64,000 nucleotides of DNA from Alitta virens (GCA_932294295.1 OW028580.1:15057602-15121601), one strand, 5' to 3'; shown: positions 1-11,570, numbered from the stretch's first letter. Program-made: numbers and translations. The notes: generated from the letters alone by a model not told the origin.

Positions 1-938
1 CTTTACTGTCTTTCCTCCTTTTGTGTGTAAATAGCATGTTACAAAATGTATTGTTAAACAGTAACCCACATCTTATGGAAACAACAAAAATACAGAACTT
101 AAATCCCCAGTAACTTAAATCCCAGTAAGATGGGTGTTAAAATCGAGGCGGTCATATTATAGGATTCCATTTTCGTGTCAGCCCCAACATATGTTTTTGT
201 CCTGATGTTTCCAAGAAAGGGCATTTGATCAGCAAAATAAAGATTTAAATAAGATGTTCATACCTTTGTTATACTCTTTTCTGCTCAACCAATTTCAACT
301 TTCTCCTTTTTTATTTATATCTCATGTTTCTAAGTGTACTTTGTCATGTAAAAACCCAAATGTTAAAGGAAAAGACAAGCAAATTTAAATGCATGATCAT
401 ATCTTTCTGCAACTTTTACTTATAATAAACACCACCATATCAAATTCCAAATTATGAAAAAAATTATGGTGAACAGAAAATTGGAAAATGCTGGACTTGA
501 TGGTTATTATGCTTCGACCTTTAAACAATTCATTGGCAATTTTAAAAGTAACATGGAATAAAAGACATGACATTTTGTGCCTATGAAGATAATATATTCA
601 TAAGAAAACATTACATTAAATCATGGGAAAATTTCTGCAATAATGGTAAGAATATTACCTCCAGGCATCATTACTACTAAAAATTCCCATATGAGCAGCT
701 GTACATAATGATATTAACTCACAAAAGTAGGTATATCCTTCCAGTTCATTATTACCAAAGGTTTAATAATTTGAAAGTCATCTTTCCTTAATAAGTTTAT
801 TTAAATGTTTGTGGCATAACCTACTACATACCTATAAGGTATTACTCACTTTTATTTTCTGGATATTGTGTACCTTAGCCCAGTTTGACTTTTAGAACTT
901 TTCTTATATTATTAATAACAACTGCCATGCACACTATA
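1..938. other. AT-rich stretch, nothing recognised
   Basis: No ORF over 60 codons, no tRNA boxes and no repeat partner seen elsewhere in the window. Confidence 0.6.
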
Positions 939-1212
939 GACAGACAGACAGACGGACAGAAAGTATTTATTTTGACCATAACTTACAATTTACATAAACA
1001 AAAATAATCAAGGAAAACTGGTTATATTATGGTCATAGGAGACATTCACTAAGGCCAAAAGCCGCTGACGTGCATGTCACCTATGAGCCATTTGGTGTTA
1101 TAACATATGAATATTGGCTAACATTATGGTAAAGATTGCAAGTGCTACAAGCAGGACAGTACCAAATTATTACCTATATTTACATTAATTGTTTTAATCA
1201 CATGTTCACTGT
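939..1212 (-). repeat. Dispersed repeat J, copy 1, with (CAGA)n edge
   Basis: This matches 43253-43545 almost base for base, from the CAGACAGACAG edge through GTATTTATTTTGACCATAA to ACATTAATTGTTTTAATC. The small ORF starting near 1136 is shared by both copies only because the repeat is. A tandem (CTGT)n tail after an AATAAATAC on the minus strand suggests a retroposon 3' end. Confidence 0.8.
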
Positions 1213-1331
1213 CCAGACAGCATTCCAAATTGGGCCAGTTTCATTTCGATATCGTCTGCCGTTGGTACAACATTGTATCAACATCGCAAGCATCGCGCCG
1301 ATGTTGATGCAGTTTGGAATGCTGTCTGGGT
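1213..1331. mobile_element. Palindromic MITE family E, copy 1
   Basis: The ends are CAGACAGCATTCCAAATTGG and its inverse AATTTGGAATGCTGTCTGGG. The interior holds CATCG/CGATG-rich words (ACATCG, CGATGTTG). Part of a family seen at least seven times in this window. Confidence 0.75.
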
Positions 1332-1454
1332 GCCACAGAACTATGCGACAGATGCATGACTGAAGGTCAGTTGAAAAATGTCATCATCAAGGGTATATTC
1401 ATCAGTAAAACTTACGAGAGTCCGCCACTAAGTCTTGCAAGTACAGTTTCATAA

Positions 1455-1735
1455 ATATGGTCGACTCTAGACAGCTGTAGCCACCTATTCCTGACTGTAG
1501 CTATAACTGCTTCTGTCTACTTCTATCTTATAGTTGGCTTAAACCCACCACCACTGAAAAATATAAAGCTTTGTAAATTTAAGAAGTTTATCTAATGTAT
1601 CATAGTATGTACTTCAAGATCCGGCTTTGAGCAGCCAGCTAAAGCCTGACAGTTCTATTTAGTGGCAGGTAGCATCGTATAGCAAAAGATGTTTAGCTTT
1701 GTCAAGGTTCAATTTGACAGGCTTACTTGTCATAC
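1455..1735 (-). repeat. Dispersed repeat F, copy 1
   Basis: Inverse of 53383-53625: shared words include CAGCCAGCTAAAGC, CTGACAGTTC, TAGTGGCAGGTAGCATCG and CCACCACTGAAAAATATAAA. No ORF. Confidence 0.7.
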
Positions 1736-1973
1736 TCAGATGACTCAAGAGCAATCATGTGACAACAGATGCTTGCAACAGCCTAATGATCTGAATAAAT
1801 GGTTGTCACACCTCTGAGGAGACTTCTTTTGTCTGTGATCTTGCCACATCAAATGATCCTGACGGTGTCATCCAAAGTGTAATGATCCACCCAAACACGA
1901 TAGGTCAAAAGTTTAGAGACAAATACAGAGCAACTCCACAATCAAGACCAATGTGAGATCATTCCCAGATAAC

Positions 1974-2062
1974 ATTCCAAATCATATCGACGTCGGCGCG
2001 ATGTCGGTGACCTCAAAACGATGTAGAAACGACGCTGGCCCAATTTGGAATGCTATCCGGGT
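1974..2062. mobile_element. Palindromic MITE family E, copy 2
   Basis: Starts CCCAGATAACATTCCAAATC and ends CAATTTGGAATGCTATCCGG, with CGACGTCGGCGCGATG inside. Confidence 0.75.
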
Positions 2063-3543
2063 TTAATTTGTCTTGATATCATGGTTGTCTTAACCGAAGA
2101 ACTTTTTCTCCCTACTGCATGGAATCAAAGTGGTTTAAAACCTGATGAAGTAGTTTGATTACTGATAAACATGATTGCTAGCAGGTCATACATGATACCC
2201 TGAGTAGCCAGTCTGACTAATGGTTGGTAAAATGAGCCCATAAATGACTTTATTTGGTCATTTGGCAACCATTTTGCACTATTTACAGTGCTTCGAATGG
2301 GTTGTCACAATTTATGAAAATGGCAATTCATAGTTACTGTTACTCTTATGCATGGTGATGTTCTGATGACCTGTTATTTAGAGTCAACGCTTGTCAATAT
2401 GAAATACCAATCAACACTGCGTGCCGTCATCTATAAGCCCAGTGACCTAATCATGAACACTATTTACCTTGTTAAACAAAATAATTGGTTAAACTATGAA
2501 GCCGATAGGCTGAGTATACAATGTAGACTTAAGAAATCTTCTCTCAAAAATACAAGAGAAATAAATTTATATTTTTTTAGTTTAGGCAATTTCTGAATTG
2601 CCTGCTGATCAGAATGAGAATTGCGTAAATTCAGCACACGAACATCTCGTTATCCTGTATAATTTCATTGTTAAACCTTTAATACCATAATCCAGCCTGT
2701 AGACTAAGAGAAATTGATTAATTTACTTTCGATGAGTAAACGAGCAAAACATGTACATAATTAGGTCGCTGGGCTGTGAGGTGACGACACACAGTGTCGA
2801 TAGAACATGGTGAGGGAGAGTAATAATTTTTAACACTCCTGGAATGTCAGTCTATTAGTAACATATGTGCATTAAAATAAATTCCGACAACCTGTTTATG
2901 TGAACAGGCGGTGTAAAAAATGTTAGAATTAATGTGAAGAGACCCCTGTACTTATCACAGCAAGATACTTTTTTTTTTTAGAAACGAAGGATGCAAAGTG
3001 ATCAGGCCTGCATTGAATGCAAATCTGGTAAAGATGGAGGCCAGCATACCCAGCATTCTCACAAATCTGGCACTGTTTATTATCAAGACTTGTTGTGTAA
3101 CTTGTTCCAACTCCCACGCAAACGCTAGCTAGCAACTTCAAGTGAATATTAAATGTGTTTCATTTTTGCATACATGTTTTCACAGAATGCATGAATAAAT
3201 CTGCTTCTTTGAAGTTTTTAATGCCCATTGCTGCAACGCATTTGTGAGTATTGGTCTGCAAAATAAGTAGCTTCAACTAAAAGAAGATCGTAAATGCGTC
3301 TGGCAAATACCAGTGCTGAGGAACCATGCAACTAGATCAGGCAAGTGAGTAGGTGTTCGACTTTAGCCATGACTTTAGCCAAGCAAGCATGACCCTCATT
3401 CACATCCGAGTTCGCAAAATGAGGGCAATGCAGCTGTCTGTATATTTTTTTGTGGGATATAACCTAATTACTCATTTTCAATGATGTAAAATGGTGATAG
3501 TCGGCACAGATGCATTTATACTCTTCAAACAATATTTATTCAA
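2063..3543. other. No supported gene
   Basis: Two ORFs of 70-82 codons (2348-2596 plus, 2929-3141 minus) show no domain. Weak hairpin CCTGTTTATGTGAACAGG at 2891. Confidence 0.5.
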
Positions 3544-3720
3544 CCTGTTGCAAAGTACCGCGAAAAGTGACAGCACTGCTGCCTGGGTAGTTTGACGTTG
3601 GATGAAAGGTCCCAGGTTCGATTCCCCAACCAGGCATAAAGGAACAGAGCATATCCTCTGTAACCACTGCTCCACTCAACCACCTGGCTATATATAAGTA
3701 TTGATGGTAATTGTACATGT
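3544..3720 (+). mobile_element. tRNA-derived SINE C-like copy
   Basis: CCCAGGTTCGATTCCCC is a consensus box B. Downstream TAACCACTGCTCCACTCAAC, CACCTGGCTATA and TGATGGTAATTGTA match the SINE C body at 24930-25000. Three overlapping minus ORFs here are shadows. Confidence 0.65.
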
Positions 3721-4982
3721 ATACCTACTCGACTGTTATTTAAGCAAGTCACATTTAGTATTAAGTTTCCTTTGCCATGAAATTTCAGATTAGCTTTTAG
3801 GTGTCTCTGGCTAGGTATGGCTTGGTTTGGCTTGCAATGTCTCTAGGTAAGTTTTTTTTCTTCCTATATATAGCTCCAGAAGGCTAGTCGAATGTTCTCA
3901 TGAGTTGTACTGTAGATCCTTTGCCTTCCACATTTTCATTGACATGGCATGCCCTCATGGACACTGCCTGACTGACCACTGCTTGACCACAAGGTAGAAC
4001 TGGACATCTCTTTAAAACACCAGATCACTGTTAAGACCATATTATAAAGTCCTGGGGCTCATGCTCTGCTTTCCTTAGCTGTCCCAAGCTTCATGTACAC
4101 TGGGCAAGCCAGTCTAATCAAAACTTGACTCCAAGTCTTAGAAGTGCCAAAGATGAATTCAATGCCCTTTCTTGTAGGCTATTCAATCAATCAATAGAGA
4201 CAATGGTAATTTGTTCCTTTCCAGAAAATGGTCAGGTAATAACTAATCTTTATTCACAATTTCAGACATTATATGTCATCAGTTAGCCTCTCCCTACACC
4301 TGGGAGGAGCATCACTCATCCAATCACCTTCAGACACAAGCTCTGAGATCCATAATCAGTCCATAATGCAATCAGACAGTCCAAAGGTCCATGGTGACCT
4401 TTGGCCAATTCCCCTTTTTCAGTGGGCATTCCTATCTTGGAGGATAATCCTCTTGCATAACTTGCAACTTAATTACTTGCACCAATGTGCCTTATCTGTT
4501 TGAACCATTAAAGTATAGTATTTTAATCCTACATGACTGCAGAAATGCACATAATGCAGTTGGAGATGAGCCCCAATGCTGATTAAGTCCCACGTAAAGG
4601 ATGATGCTAAGTGCAAAGCATACAATGCACTGGGGATTGGTGTGGAACAATAGAGTGCAATCTACAGCCCTTTCAAGTGGCACTCTGGTGACATAACAGC
4701 TTAAAATGCACATCACCAGAGTTCATCACCACAGTCAGATTATGTAATTCATCAGAGAATGGAATTTAAATAGAGGCATGTCTCTAACAGGAAACAATGA
4801 TCTTGATTATAATAAATAAATAATTAACATGTTGGAAATAATATATGGATGGTATTCTAAACTGTACATGAGCTCACTGAGAGGTGGTGATGTAATGATG
4901 AGATGACATGCTTCCAGGCACAAGGTTGTATTATAATGAATATAAAAGAAATCCATATAAAAATGGGTGAGTGAACTTTACA
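3721..4982. other. No supported gene
   Basis: Holds one isolated 52-bp-unit relative at about 4005-4050 and a CAATCAATCAATAG word at 4186. Two ORFs of about 75 codons overlap on opposite strands without recognisable content. Confidence 0.5.
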
Positions 4983-5082
4983 ATATGTCTAATCATAGAC
5001 TATCTCTTTAAAACACCAGCTAACTGTTAAGACCATATGTCTAATCATAGACCATCTCTTTAAAACATCAGCTCACTGTTAA
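4983..5082 (+). repeat. 52-bp tandem repeat (about two units), interrupted on the right by an insertion
   Basis: Units begin ATATGTCTAATCATAGAC at 4983 and 5035 and contain CTCTTTAAAACAYCAGC. A third partial unit resumes at 5766 beyond the inserted element. A related single unit, CATCTCTTTAAAACACCAGA, sits at 4005-4050. Confidence 0.75.
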
Positions 5083-5755
5083 AGCCCCTTCACACATAGC
5101 CTGATCAGACGCCGGAGCATCCCGGAGTATCACTTCGGCCTATTCCGTGTAATACTGTGTAGACCTCGTGTTTATTTTCAGCATTGTCCGGCATTGTCCG
5201 GCATTGTCCGGCATTGTCCGGCATTGTCTGGCATTGTCCGGCATTGTCTGGGGCGATCGGGGACCAACGTGGGCCTGCGGGGGAAAAATTAAACATGTTC
5301 AATTTTTTATGCCGGAGGTCCCGGAGTAATTGAATCTGTGTTGATCCATGTAGACTCCCAGTAGACTCCGCCAGTCTCCAGGAATCTCCGTATTGACTCT
5401 GGCATACTTCATGTTATCTCCGGCTAAGTCCGGCTAAGTCCAGCGTCAACCGGCCATGAAAATTTCACTGCCATGTACGCCGGAGAGTAAAAGGACCAAC
5501 ATGGTTCCTCTCCGTGTTGCACCGGGCACCGGGCACCGCCATGTTTCAACCGTACATATCCGTGTGGCGACTTTATTCATCCGTGTAAGGACCGTGTTGC
5601 TCCTTGTTGACACAGTATTGTCATTGTGTACACACCGCCAAACATTTACTTTTTTTGTTGACATTTTCAGCTCTTGTTTCTGGACCACCCTGGAGTGAAA
5701 GAAATTTTACTCTGGGACACTCCGGCGTGTGATCCGGCTATGTGTGAAGGGGGCT
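5083..5755. mobile_element. 0.67-kb non-autonomous DNA element with 45-bp terminal inverted repeats, TTAA on both sides
   Basis: The left end AGCCCCTTCACACATAGCC and the inverse of the right end AGCCCCCTTCACACATAGCC match, and the match continues through GATCA and ACGCCGGAG. TTAA lies on both sides (5079-5082, 5756-5759). It splits a 52-bp tandem repeat, giving a paralogous empty site at 5029-5032. The interior holds seven GCATTGTCYG decamers (5180-5250) and CCGTGT-rich sequence. No transposase. The TTAA flanks recall piggyBac-type elements, but three extra bases on the right leave the exact duplication unresolved. Confidence 0.75.
5180..5250 (+). repeat. 10-bp minisatellite GCATTGTCCG, about 7 units
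   Basis: Direct head-to-tail decamers, two with a C-to-T change, lying subterminally inside the inverted-repeat element at 5083-5755. The ORF on the opposite strand repeating NAGQCRTMPD is its shadow. Confidence 0.9.
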
Positions 5756-5939
5756 TTAATAAGACCATATGTCTAATCATAGACCTCACTATATGCCTAT
5801 CATTATCAATTCGTACCAATAATACTTTGTCTTTTACATTATGTCGATCCTGGTTCATCACATGTCACTACAATAATTAAGGCAAGTAAATCTAACTAAT
5901 CAGATCGTATCCCTTATGAGCAGAAATCTTTACTGAAAC

Positions 5940-6182
5940 AGGCCTTATACTCTACCATGTGACCTTTTTTTATTGTTCTTTTGCAGGATATAAGCCACGA
6001 AAATGTTAGTTACCTCCCTCCTGAGTGAAAATTGTACTTTAATTACTAATAGCCGCTGTTAAACAAATCAAATAATCAAACAAATTAGCAAATATGTCTA
6101 GTGGAGTATGAGTTAGTTTGAGGTCGGGATTTAACCAACAAAATGTTAGTTAGCTATGAGGGATATAACTATTACCTATACC
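5940..6182 (+). repeat. Dispersed repeat I, copy 1
   Basis: Shares with 37940-38226 the blocks AAAATGTTAGTTA, CTCCCTCCTGAGTG, ACAAATCAAATAATCAA, AGCAAATATGTCTAGTGGAG and the terminal GGATATAACTATTA. Confidence 0.7.
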
Positions 6183-6269
6183 CATGGGTTCAAATTAATT
6201 GATTTGTTCATCCATTATATTTTTGCTACATACTGATTAATACTGTTAGATCCTTCACTCTAAACAAAC

Positions 6270-6620
6270 CGTCGTAAAAACTACTATAACTTCATCCAAA
6301 ATCAATGTCCACATGTTTTTTGGTTTTATTTTTACATGTTTGTCATTGAGAAGCACAACTTTCTAAATCATAAAAACCCCTTTCTGTACAAATTAACTTC
6401 AAGTTTCCTATCTTGCCAATGATAATTTTTTAGCCATTATCTCATCATTATGGCCATTTATCATGGTCTCAGAGAAGCAGCAGAAATTGCAATGGACAAA
6501 ATAGCAAAATTCTGGTTATTTGGTTCCCAGTACTGTTTTTATCAGCTTTGTTGGGCTTTGACTTGTTGCTAACATTTCGTTTCATTTTGCGCTGCTCCCA
6601 TGCCATCTATCGAAAAATAT
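6270..6620 (+). repeat. Diverged dispersed repeat K, copy 1
   Basis: AAGTTTCCTATCTTGCCAAT and GGGCTTTGACTTGTTGCTAA match AAGTTTCCTATCTTTCCAAT and GGGCTTAGACTTATTGATAA in the same order at 9410-9860. Spacing is similar; the rest has decayed. Confidence 0.45.
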
Positions 6621-7028
6621 GCCACACAAAAAAAAGTGGACATTTACTATGGATCCTGCAATATAGGATAGTCTAAGGTAGTCAGTATGACTACTTTTGG
6701 CGATCAGCTGCGACATATGACTACTCTGTAGTCATTATTACAGCCCTTTGTTTAGGGTGTCCGTACAGGGCAACTGTCTGTAATTTCACAGGGGACCATT
6801 TGTTACTTATTCGCAAAGATATTGTCATAAAGAACCAGGTATTTTTAAATAAATTAATGACGCCAGGTGCCTTTAGCAGAGTTGAGATTTACTGCAGTCC
6901 ATGTCCTTCCTGACCAGATGTTGTGTTTAAAACTATGCTACTTAAGTGCATCCTTAATCATCCATCACCCAAATTGTGAATAATTTCACAATATTTTGTC
7001 ATCAATCACTTTCTTAATTTGTAGCATC
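6621..7028. other. Nothing recognised apart from GTAGTCATA/TATGACTAC words
   Basis: A short TAGTCAGTATGACTACTTTT and ATGACTACTCTGTAGTCATT palindromic cluster at 6675-6740 is the only structure. Confidence 0.5.
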
Positions 7029-7167
7029 AATTAGCTTCATAAAAAAAACTTCCAACTCAACTGAAATTGAAAACATTTGGCTTCATAAAAGAAAGTTATA
7101 CTCAACTGAAATTGAAAACATTTAGCTTCATGAAAAGGTTAAACTCAACTGAAATTGGAAACATTTT
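7029..7167 (+). repeat. Tandem triplication of about 50 bp
   Basis: Three units of the form AGCTTCATRAAA, then AACTCAACTGAAATTG, then GAAAACATTT. An isolated half-unit ACTCAACTGAAATAA is present at 7737. Non-coding. Confidence 0.8.
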
Positions 7168-7864
7168 ATATAAATGAAATAAGTTTTATACTGGGTACTG
7201 TTTAGCAGTTGTTTGATAACACCTACCACACAACATGTACTGACCAATTTTATGAGTAGCATCTGTAGATAAAGCGGCTAACTTATTTAGACATTTCGGC
7301 TAACTTGTTTAACATCTATTAGACATTTTCAATGCGCTAGAATAGCTGTTTCTCAGATTTATCTGACAAGTTAGTTCATAGTTGGCCTTAGTCATAGTAG
7401 TGAACTTCATGTTCTCCGTTCATCATAACTCATAAAGACTAACTTCTTTTTAATAAAAAGTCGATTATTGCTTGACATTCCCCAAACCGACTAAATTGTC
7501 AGCTAAAGTTGACTAACAATCCAGTGATTCACCACCTAGAAATGACTATTCGGGGCAGCCACTCTAGAAAGAAAATAACTAAAATCTATGTCGAAAGAAT
7601 GTTGTTCAGGGAGTGGCTCGTAAATGTCATCTCAACCATTCTTTCCTCCTGTAACATCGACTGTTTGCTACAAAGACTTTTTTAACTTCAAAGAGGCAGA
7701 TTTATTCATGCAATAAAAGGGGAAGTGTGTAACTTCACTCAACTGAAATAACCTCACTGCTTTTTATGAGAACTTTTTTCTCAGAAAAACATGAAGAGCT
7801 ATCGTAGACTTTTCATTAAAAAGATGCAGTGATCTTTGTTATGTAGCGAATTTGAAATTACTGA
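7168..7864. other. Nothing recognised
   Basis: Mixed AT-rich DNA without ORF, box motifs or internal repeats beyond the half-unit at 7737. Confidence 0.5.
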
Positions 7865-8095
7865 CTTCCGGATTTTAAAAATTAAAGTAGACGTGCACAT
7901 GCAGACTAACAGCATGGTGTCTGTAATTCAATAATGTTCCTCTCTTTGATCCTCCAACTTTAGAGGCTTATTTATAGCCACTGGCTGGATAATTATAGAT
8001 GGTTAAATTCAGATCTTGAATATACAGAAAGGAGTCATATGCAGTGGTACAGTATTTAGATTTTTATCTGATAATGTCAGTATTCAATTTTTCTT
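7865..8095 (+). repeat. Dispersed repeat L, left (sense) copy of an inverted pair
   Basis: CATGGTGTCTGTAAT, CCTCTCTTTGATCCTCCAAC and TTTAGAGGCTTATT reappear inverted at 11100-11345, along with GGAGTCATAT and GTGGTACAGTA further out. This gives an inverted pair 3 kb apart, each arm about 240 bp. Confidence 0.75.
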
Positions 8096-8314
8096 TGTTA
8101 AAAGCCTCAAAATGCTGTGTATGTTTTTGTGTGGGAGTTAGGGCCTGATTTCAGTGGTTAAAGTTGGTTAAGTAAAAATCTGTATCATGAAAATGACAAG
8201 TAATACCAGTCTTGCATTAAAACAATTTTAAATTACTTCATATTTCATATATGTCTGGTCTGATGAACACAGTAATATTATACTGAGAGCAATTGTTGTG
8301 ACTCGAATAGTTCA

Positions 8315-8460
8315 AGTTCAATCAATCAATCAATCATTTTATTCACCACTATATTTAACAAAATTATACATAATCAACATAAAAATAAAAATTATTCAGT
8401 GGAGGAGAACCCTTTAAGGCATTTAGGTGCCGCTATCGAGGGACCACCTATAGTTAAAGT
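8315..8460 (-). mobile_element. Probable non-LTR element 3' end with (TGAT)n-type tail
   Basis: On the minus strand the sequence runs AT-rich, then AATAAAATGATTG followed by repeated TGAT (plus strand: CAATCAATCAATCAATCATTTTATT at the left edge). A short tandem tail after an AATAAAA is common at LINE/SINE 3' ends. No coding part is seen. Confidence 0.4.
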
Positions 8461-8874
8461 AAATGTTTTATTTGCAATACAAATTTTCAGCAGATCAGCA
8501 AAAAAAGTACTGCAAAGTAGGCTGCCACTTCACTGGAAAGAATAGGGTAGCCAGGAGCTCAGCAAGGGGTCTTGACAAGGAGGTGGTCTTAATATTGGGG
8601 TATCTTAATTTTTGGTGCCACTGTAATGTACTCATAAGCCCTTGAAAGACCAGGGTCTTCTAGTGGTAAGTGTGGTATATACAGTTGAGCCTGTCTAGCT
8701 ATCTCATACCCAGCCCATATTTATGAATGGCCTTTCCTGTTAACACAAGATAAAAATAATAATACAATCTACTAACTAACAATACATTGTCAGCAGTTGG
8801 ACACTAGATTATTCAGAACAAAAAAAGGGGGAAAAAATAAAGAGAAAAACAATGAAGGTAAGGGCTTTTACCAT
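8461..8874. other. No supported gene; one GGTGGTCTTAAT word
   Basis: GGAGGTGGTCTTAATATTGG at 8579-8598 and ACAGTTGAGCCTG at 8680 could be the two ends of a decayed Tigger-like element. Confidence 0.4.
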
Positions 8875-9262
8875 CTCCTGAGACAAATAAAATAATGGAA
8901 GGAAGATGTTTTAGTCGTGGAATAGTTACTTAAGCCTCTTAGCCACTGCTTGGACTTTCTCACAGAAGAACTAGCACTTACTAATAACCTCTGTAATCCA
9001 GTGGTAAGACGCTCGCCTGCTCCTCTCAAGGACCCGGGTTCAATCACAGGCCTGGGCAACCTTTCATGAGCATCGTCCCAGCTGGATGTAGTTCGGATGA
9101 GACATTCAATTGGCGGTCCCTTGTACTCAGTGTCATGGGGTGAATGTGTAACATGGGTGGACTCCTCCTCTCTCTCACCTCATCAATCAACCCTCGATAG
9201 CAGCAAGAATTTGCCTTAGAGGGCTGCACTTCCCATATCTATCTATCTATCTATCTATCTAT
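8875..9262 (+). mobile_element. tRNA-derived SINE B, copy 1, with 5' extension and (TCTA)n tail
   Basis: A tRNA-like head (CCAGTGGTAAGACGCTC as box A, GGGTTCAATCACAG as box B) starts near 8998. The core CCAGCTGGATGTAGTTCGGA and the 3' part GAATTTGCCTTAGAGGGCTG end in a (TCTA)n tail. The preceding 120 bp (AATAATGGAAGGAAGATG to CACAGAAGAACTAG) is shared with the 13263 copy, so the mobile unit may be larger than the SINE. Confidence 0.8.
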
Positions 9263-9409
9263 TAAGTTACTATAATATTAGGAATCAAATGAATGTGCTT
9301 GGTTTTTTTTTTGTTAAATAAAGTCATACTAAGCATGCGGTAACAGTGGCAAAAAACAGACTGGAATTTTTGTACTAAGCCAAACCCGAACCTTTAGCTG
9401 ATAAAAGTA

Positions 9410-9860
9410 TTCATAAAAAGTTTCCTATCTTTCCAATGTTGAGTTTTTCCCTTCTTGTCATCACCAAAACCATTTGGTTATGATCGAAATGAAACAACAG
9501 ATATCACAATTGATAAAGTAGATGTTCACATGTCAATGCTTTACCCCATAATTTTTTTCTGTATGGTCAAACATATTCTTAGATATTTTTTACATATTTT
9601 ATTACTTATAGTGGCATCAGTAATATAAAAATGAGCACATATTTAGTTGTCCCAGCCCTCTAGAGAGCACTATGCCACTCCATATACCCCATAAACAAAT
9701 AAACATGAATTGACAATAACACACACGAGTAAACAAAACATAGTACATATCACAATTCATATATGTATAACAATAATATGCTCGTTATTAACATATTGAA
9801 CCTTGAATCTTGCAGTTGGGCTTAGACTTATTGATAACATTTCCGGCGCTGTTAAATCTT
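9410..9860 (+). repeat. Diverged dispersed repeat K, copy 2
   Basis: Partner of the 6270-6620 repeat, sharing the two conserved blocks in the same order and the GCGCTG word at the right end. Confidence 0.45.
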
Positions 9861-10177
9861 CGGGTAGTTCAAATCAATATATGCCCCAGGCCTGGATTGG
9901 TAACTAATGTCCTTGGTCAAACGTACGAAGAATTGTAGATGTTTGTTTTGTGGTAACATCCATTCAACAATTGTGGTACGTGTACATATAGGTCAAAGAA
10001 CAGGTCCCTGTGATACACCATACAGTGTGAGCTTACATCTCAGCCATGCTCATTAGCAAAGCATATATATATATAAAGTGATAACAGTATATGCTTGAAA
10101 TGTCAAGCCCTATCTGCTACCTACACCTGCAGCACACACAGGTTACTCCATAAATATGGCCATACTTGGAATATCTG

Positions 10178-10640
10178 AAGTGACCTTAATAGTGGATTTT
10201 CACGGAAGGTTCTCTGTATTTCCACCAGGTGGCTAAAACAGAATACTGCAATTCTATTGGCTGAAAAAGTTCCCGCCCTTGGCTGTGATTGGCTGAAACA
10301 AAGTGCATCATAGCAGCAGTATTATTAGTGCATTTTAATGTATATTTGACACTTCATCATTCATTTGATGTTTGTTATTTTTCTGAGAAAGTTCTATTTG
10401 TGGAATCAGTTAGTTATTATATACTGTGTCTGAAAAGCAAAATGAGTAATAAGAGGAGAGGAAGGACTTATGTCCTGCTGAGTTCAGGGATGTTCAGTGA
10501 AAAGACTGTATTTATTGAGGTGGCCTTAATTCTGGAATTTTGCTTTTTAACAATTAATTATTTTTTAAACCAAGCAACATCGTCTCTAGATATCCAGTTG
10601 GTCTTCATAAGAGATGGTCATTAATGTGGGGTTCTACTGC
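10178..10640 (+). repeat. Promoter-like dispersed repeat G, copy 1
   Basis: Contains CAGGTGGCTAAAACAG, CTATTGGCTG and GTGATTGGCTG (two inverted CCAAT boxes) around TTCCCGCCC (E2F-like). The right end GGGGTTCTACTG is of a type seen on pogo/Tigger-like elements. A 111-codon ORF starts at a TTG inside the second CCAAT box. Its homologue at 18344 differs mostly by replacement changes, so I do not call it a gene. Confidence 0.65.
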
Positions 10641-11099
10641 AGTAAGATTTCACAACAACACTGGATTTAGTGATATATCCCACAGCTCTGTGTTCCGTAG
10701 ATCATGTTTCTTCTTAATCTCACATAAAAACAACAAACACTCCAAATGAATACCCTAAAAAGTTGAATTTAGAAAATCAAGTTCCTTGAAAACATGTTAT
10801 AAAACACAGTGAACTTCCCAGAAACTTTATGCCTCAATATGTTGAGATAGCATCTAGAGAAGAATTGCTTTTTAAAAGACTAAAGTTACTTTTTCAATTT
10901 CACAATCATACATAAAAGAGTGCTAAAATAATAATAACTTAAGACAGATTGATAGAAAAAAGAAAGCCACATGGTTTTCTTTCATGATTAAGGAAAAAGC
11001 ACACTGCTTCATACACAAAACTATCCATCTTTTCCTAATTGCTCATTGGATTGGGTGTTATATTTGAAGCATTGCTCAGGACATCATTCAAGAATCAAA
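10641..11099. other. Nothing recognised
   Basis: AT-rich, no ORF of note; lies between the G repeat and the L inverted repeat. Confidence 0.5.
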
Positions 11100-11345
11100 T
11101 ATTGACGATATAGTAAGAAAATCTGATTGCAGTACCACAGCAAAGTTGGAAGAAATATGACTCCTGTCTGAACATCCTACATCTGAGTTTTACCCTCTGT
11201 AATTCTCCAACCAGTGGCTACGAATAAGCCTCTAAAGTTGGAGGATGAAAGAGAGGATAATTATTATATTACAGACACCATGCTTTTAGTCTGCACGTGT
11301 ACGTCTGTTAAGTTAGCTCATGTAACTTTCTTGAAATCCGGAAAT
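11100..11345 (-). repeat. Dispersed repeat L, inverted copy
   Basis: Inverse match of 7865-8095, including AGCCTCTAAAGTTGGAGGAT and ACAGACACCATGCTTTTAG, plus the flanking GAAATCCGGAAA. Confidence 0.75.
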
Positions 11346-11570
11346 GGTACTGTGGGACATTGCTCTAAGGTGACCTCATAAATTGAAATAGTCACCATAG
11401 AGATCACTGAATTTGGGTGGTATCATTTCATGGCCAACATGATGTACTCCTTTTCATCAAGTATATCTAAAAAACCAAAAGAATATTCTGACAAAAGCGC
11501 AAGGTTATTAAATCTGTATTACACACATAAATAAAAAACAAAAGGAATTAAAATAGACACAGGTAGATTG

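Noticed and set aside
10289..10624. 111-codon ORF as a conserved small protein
   Set aside because: Homologue at 18344 differs almost only by replacement changes; both begin at TTG within a dispersed repeat.
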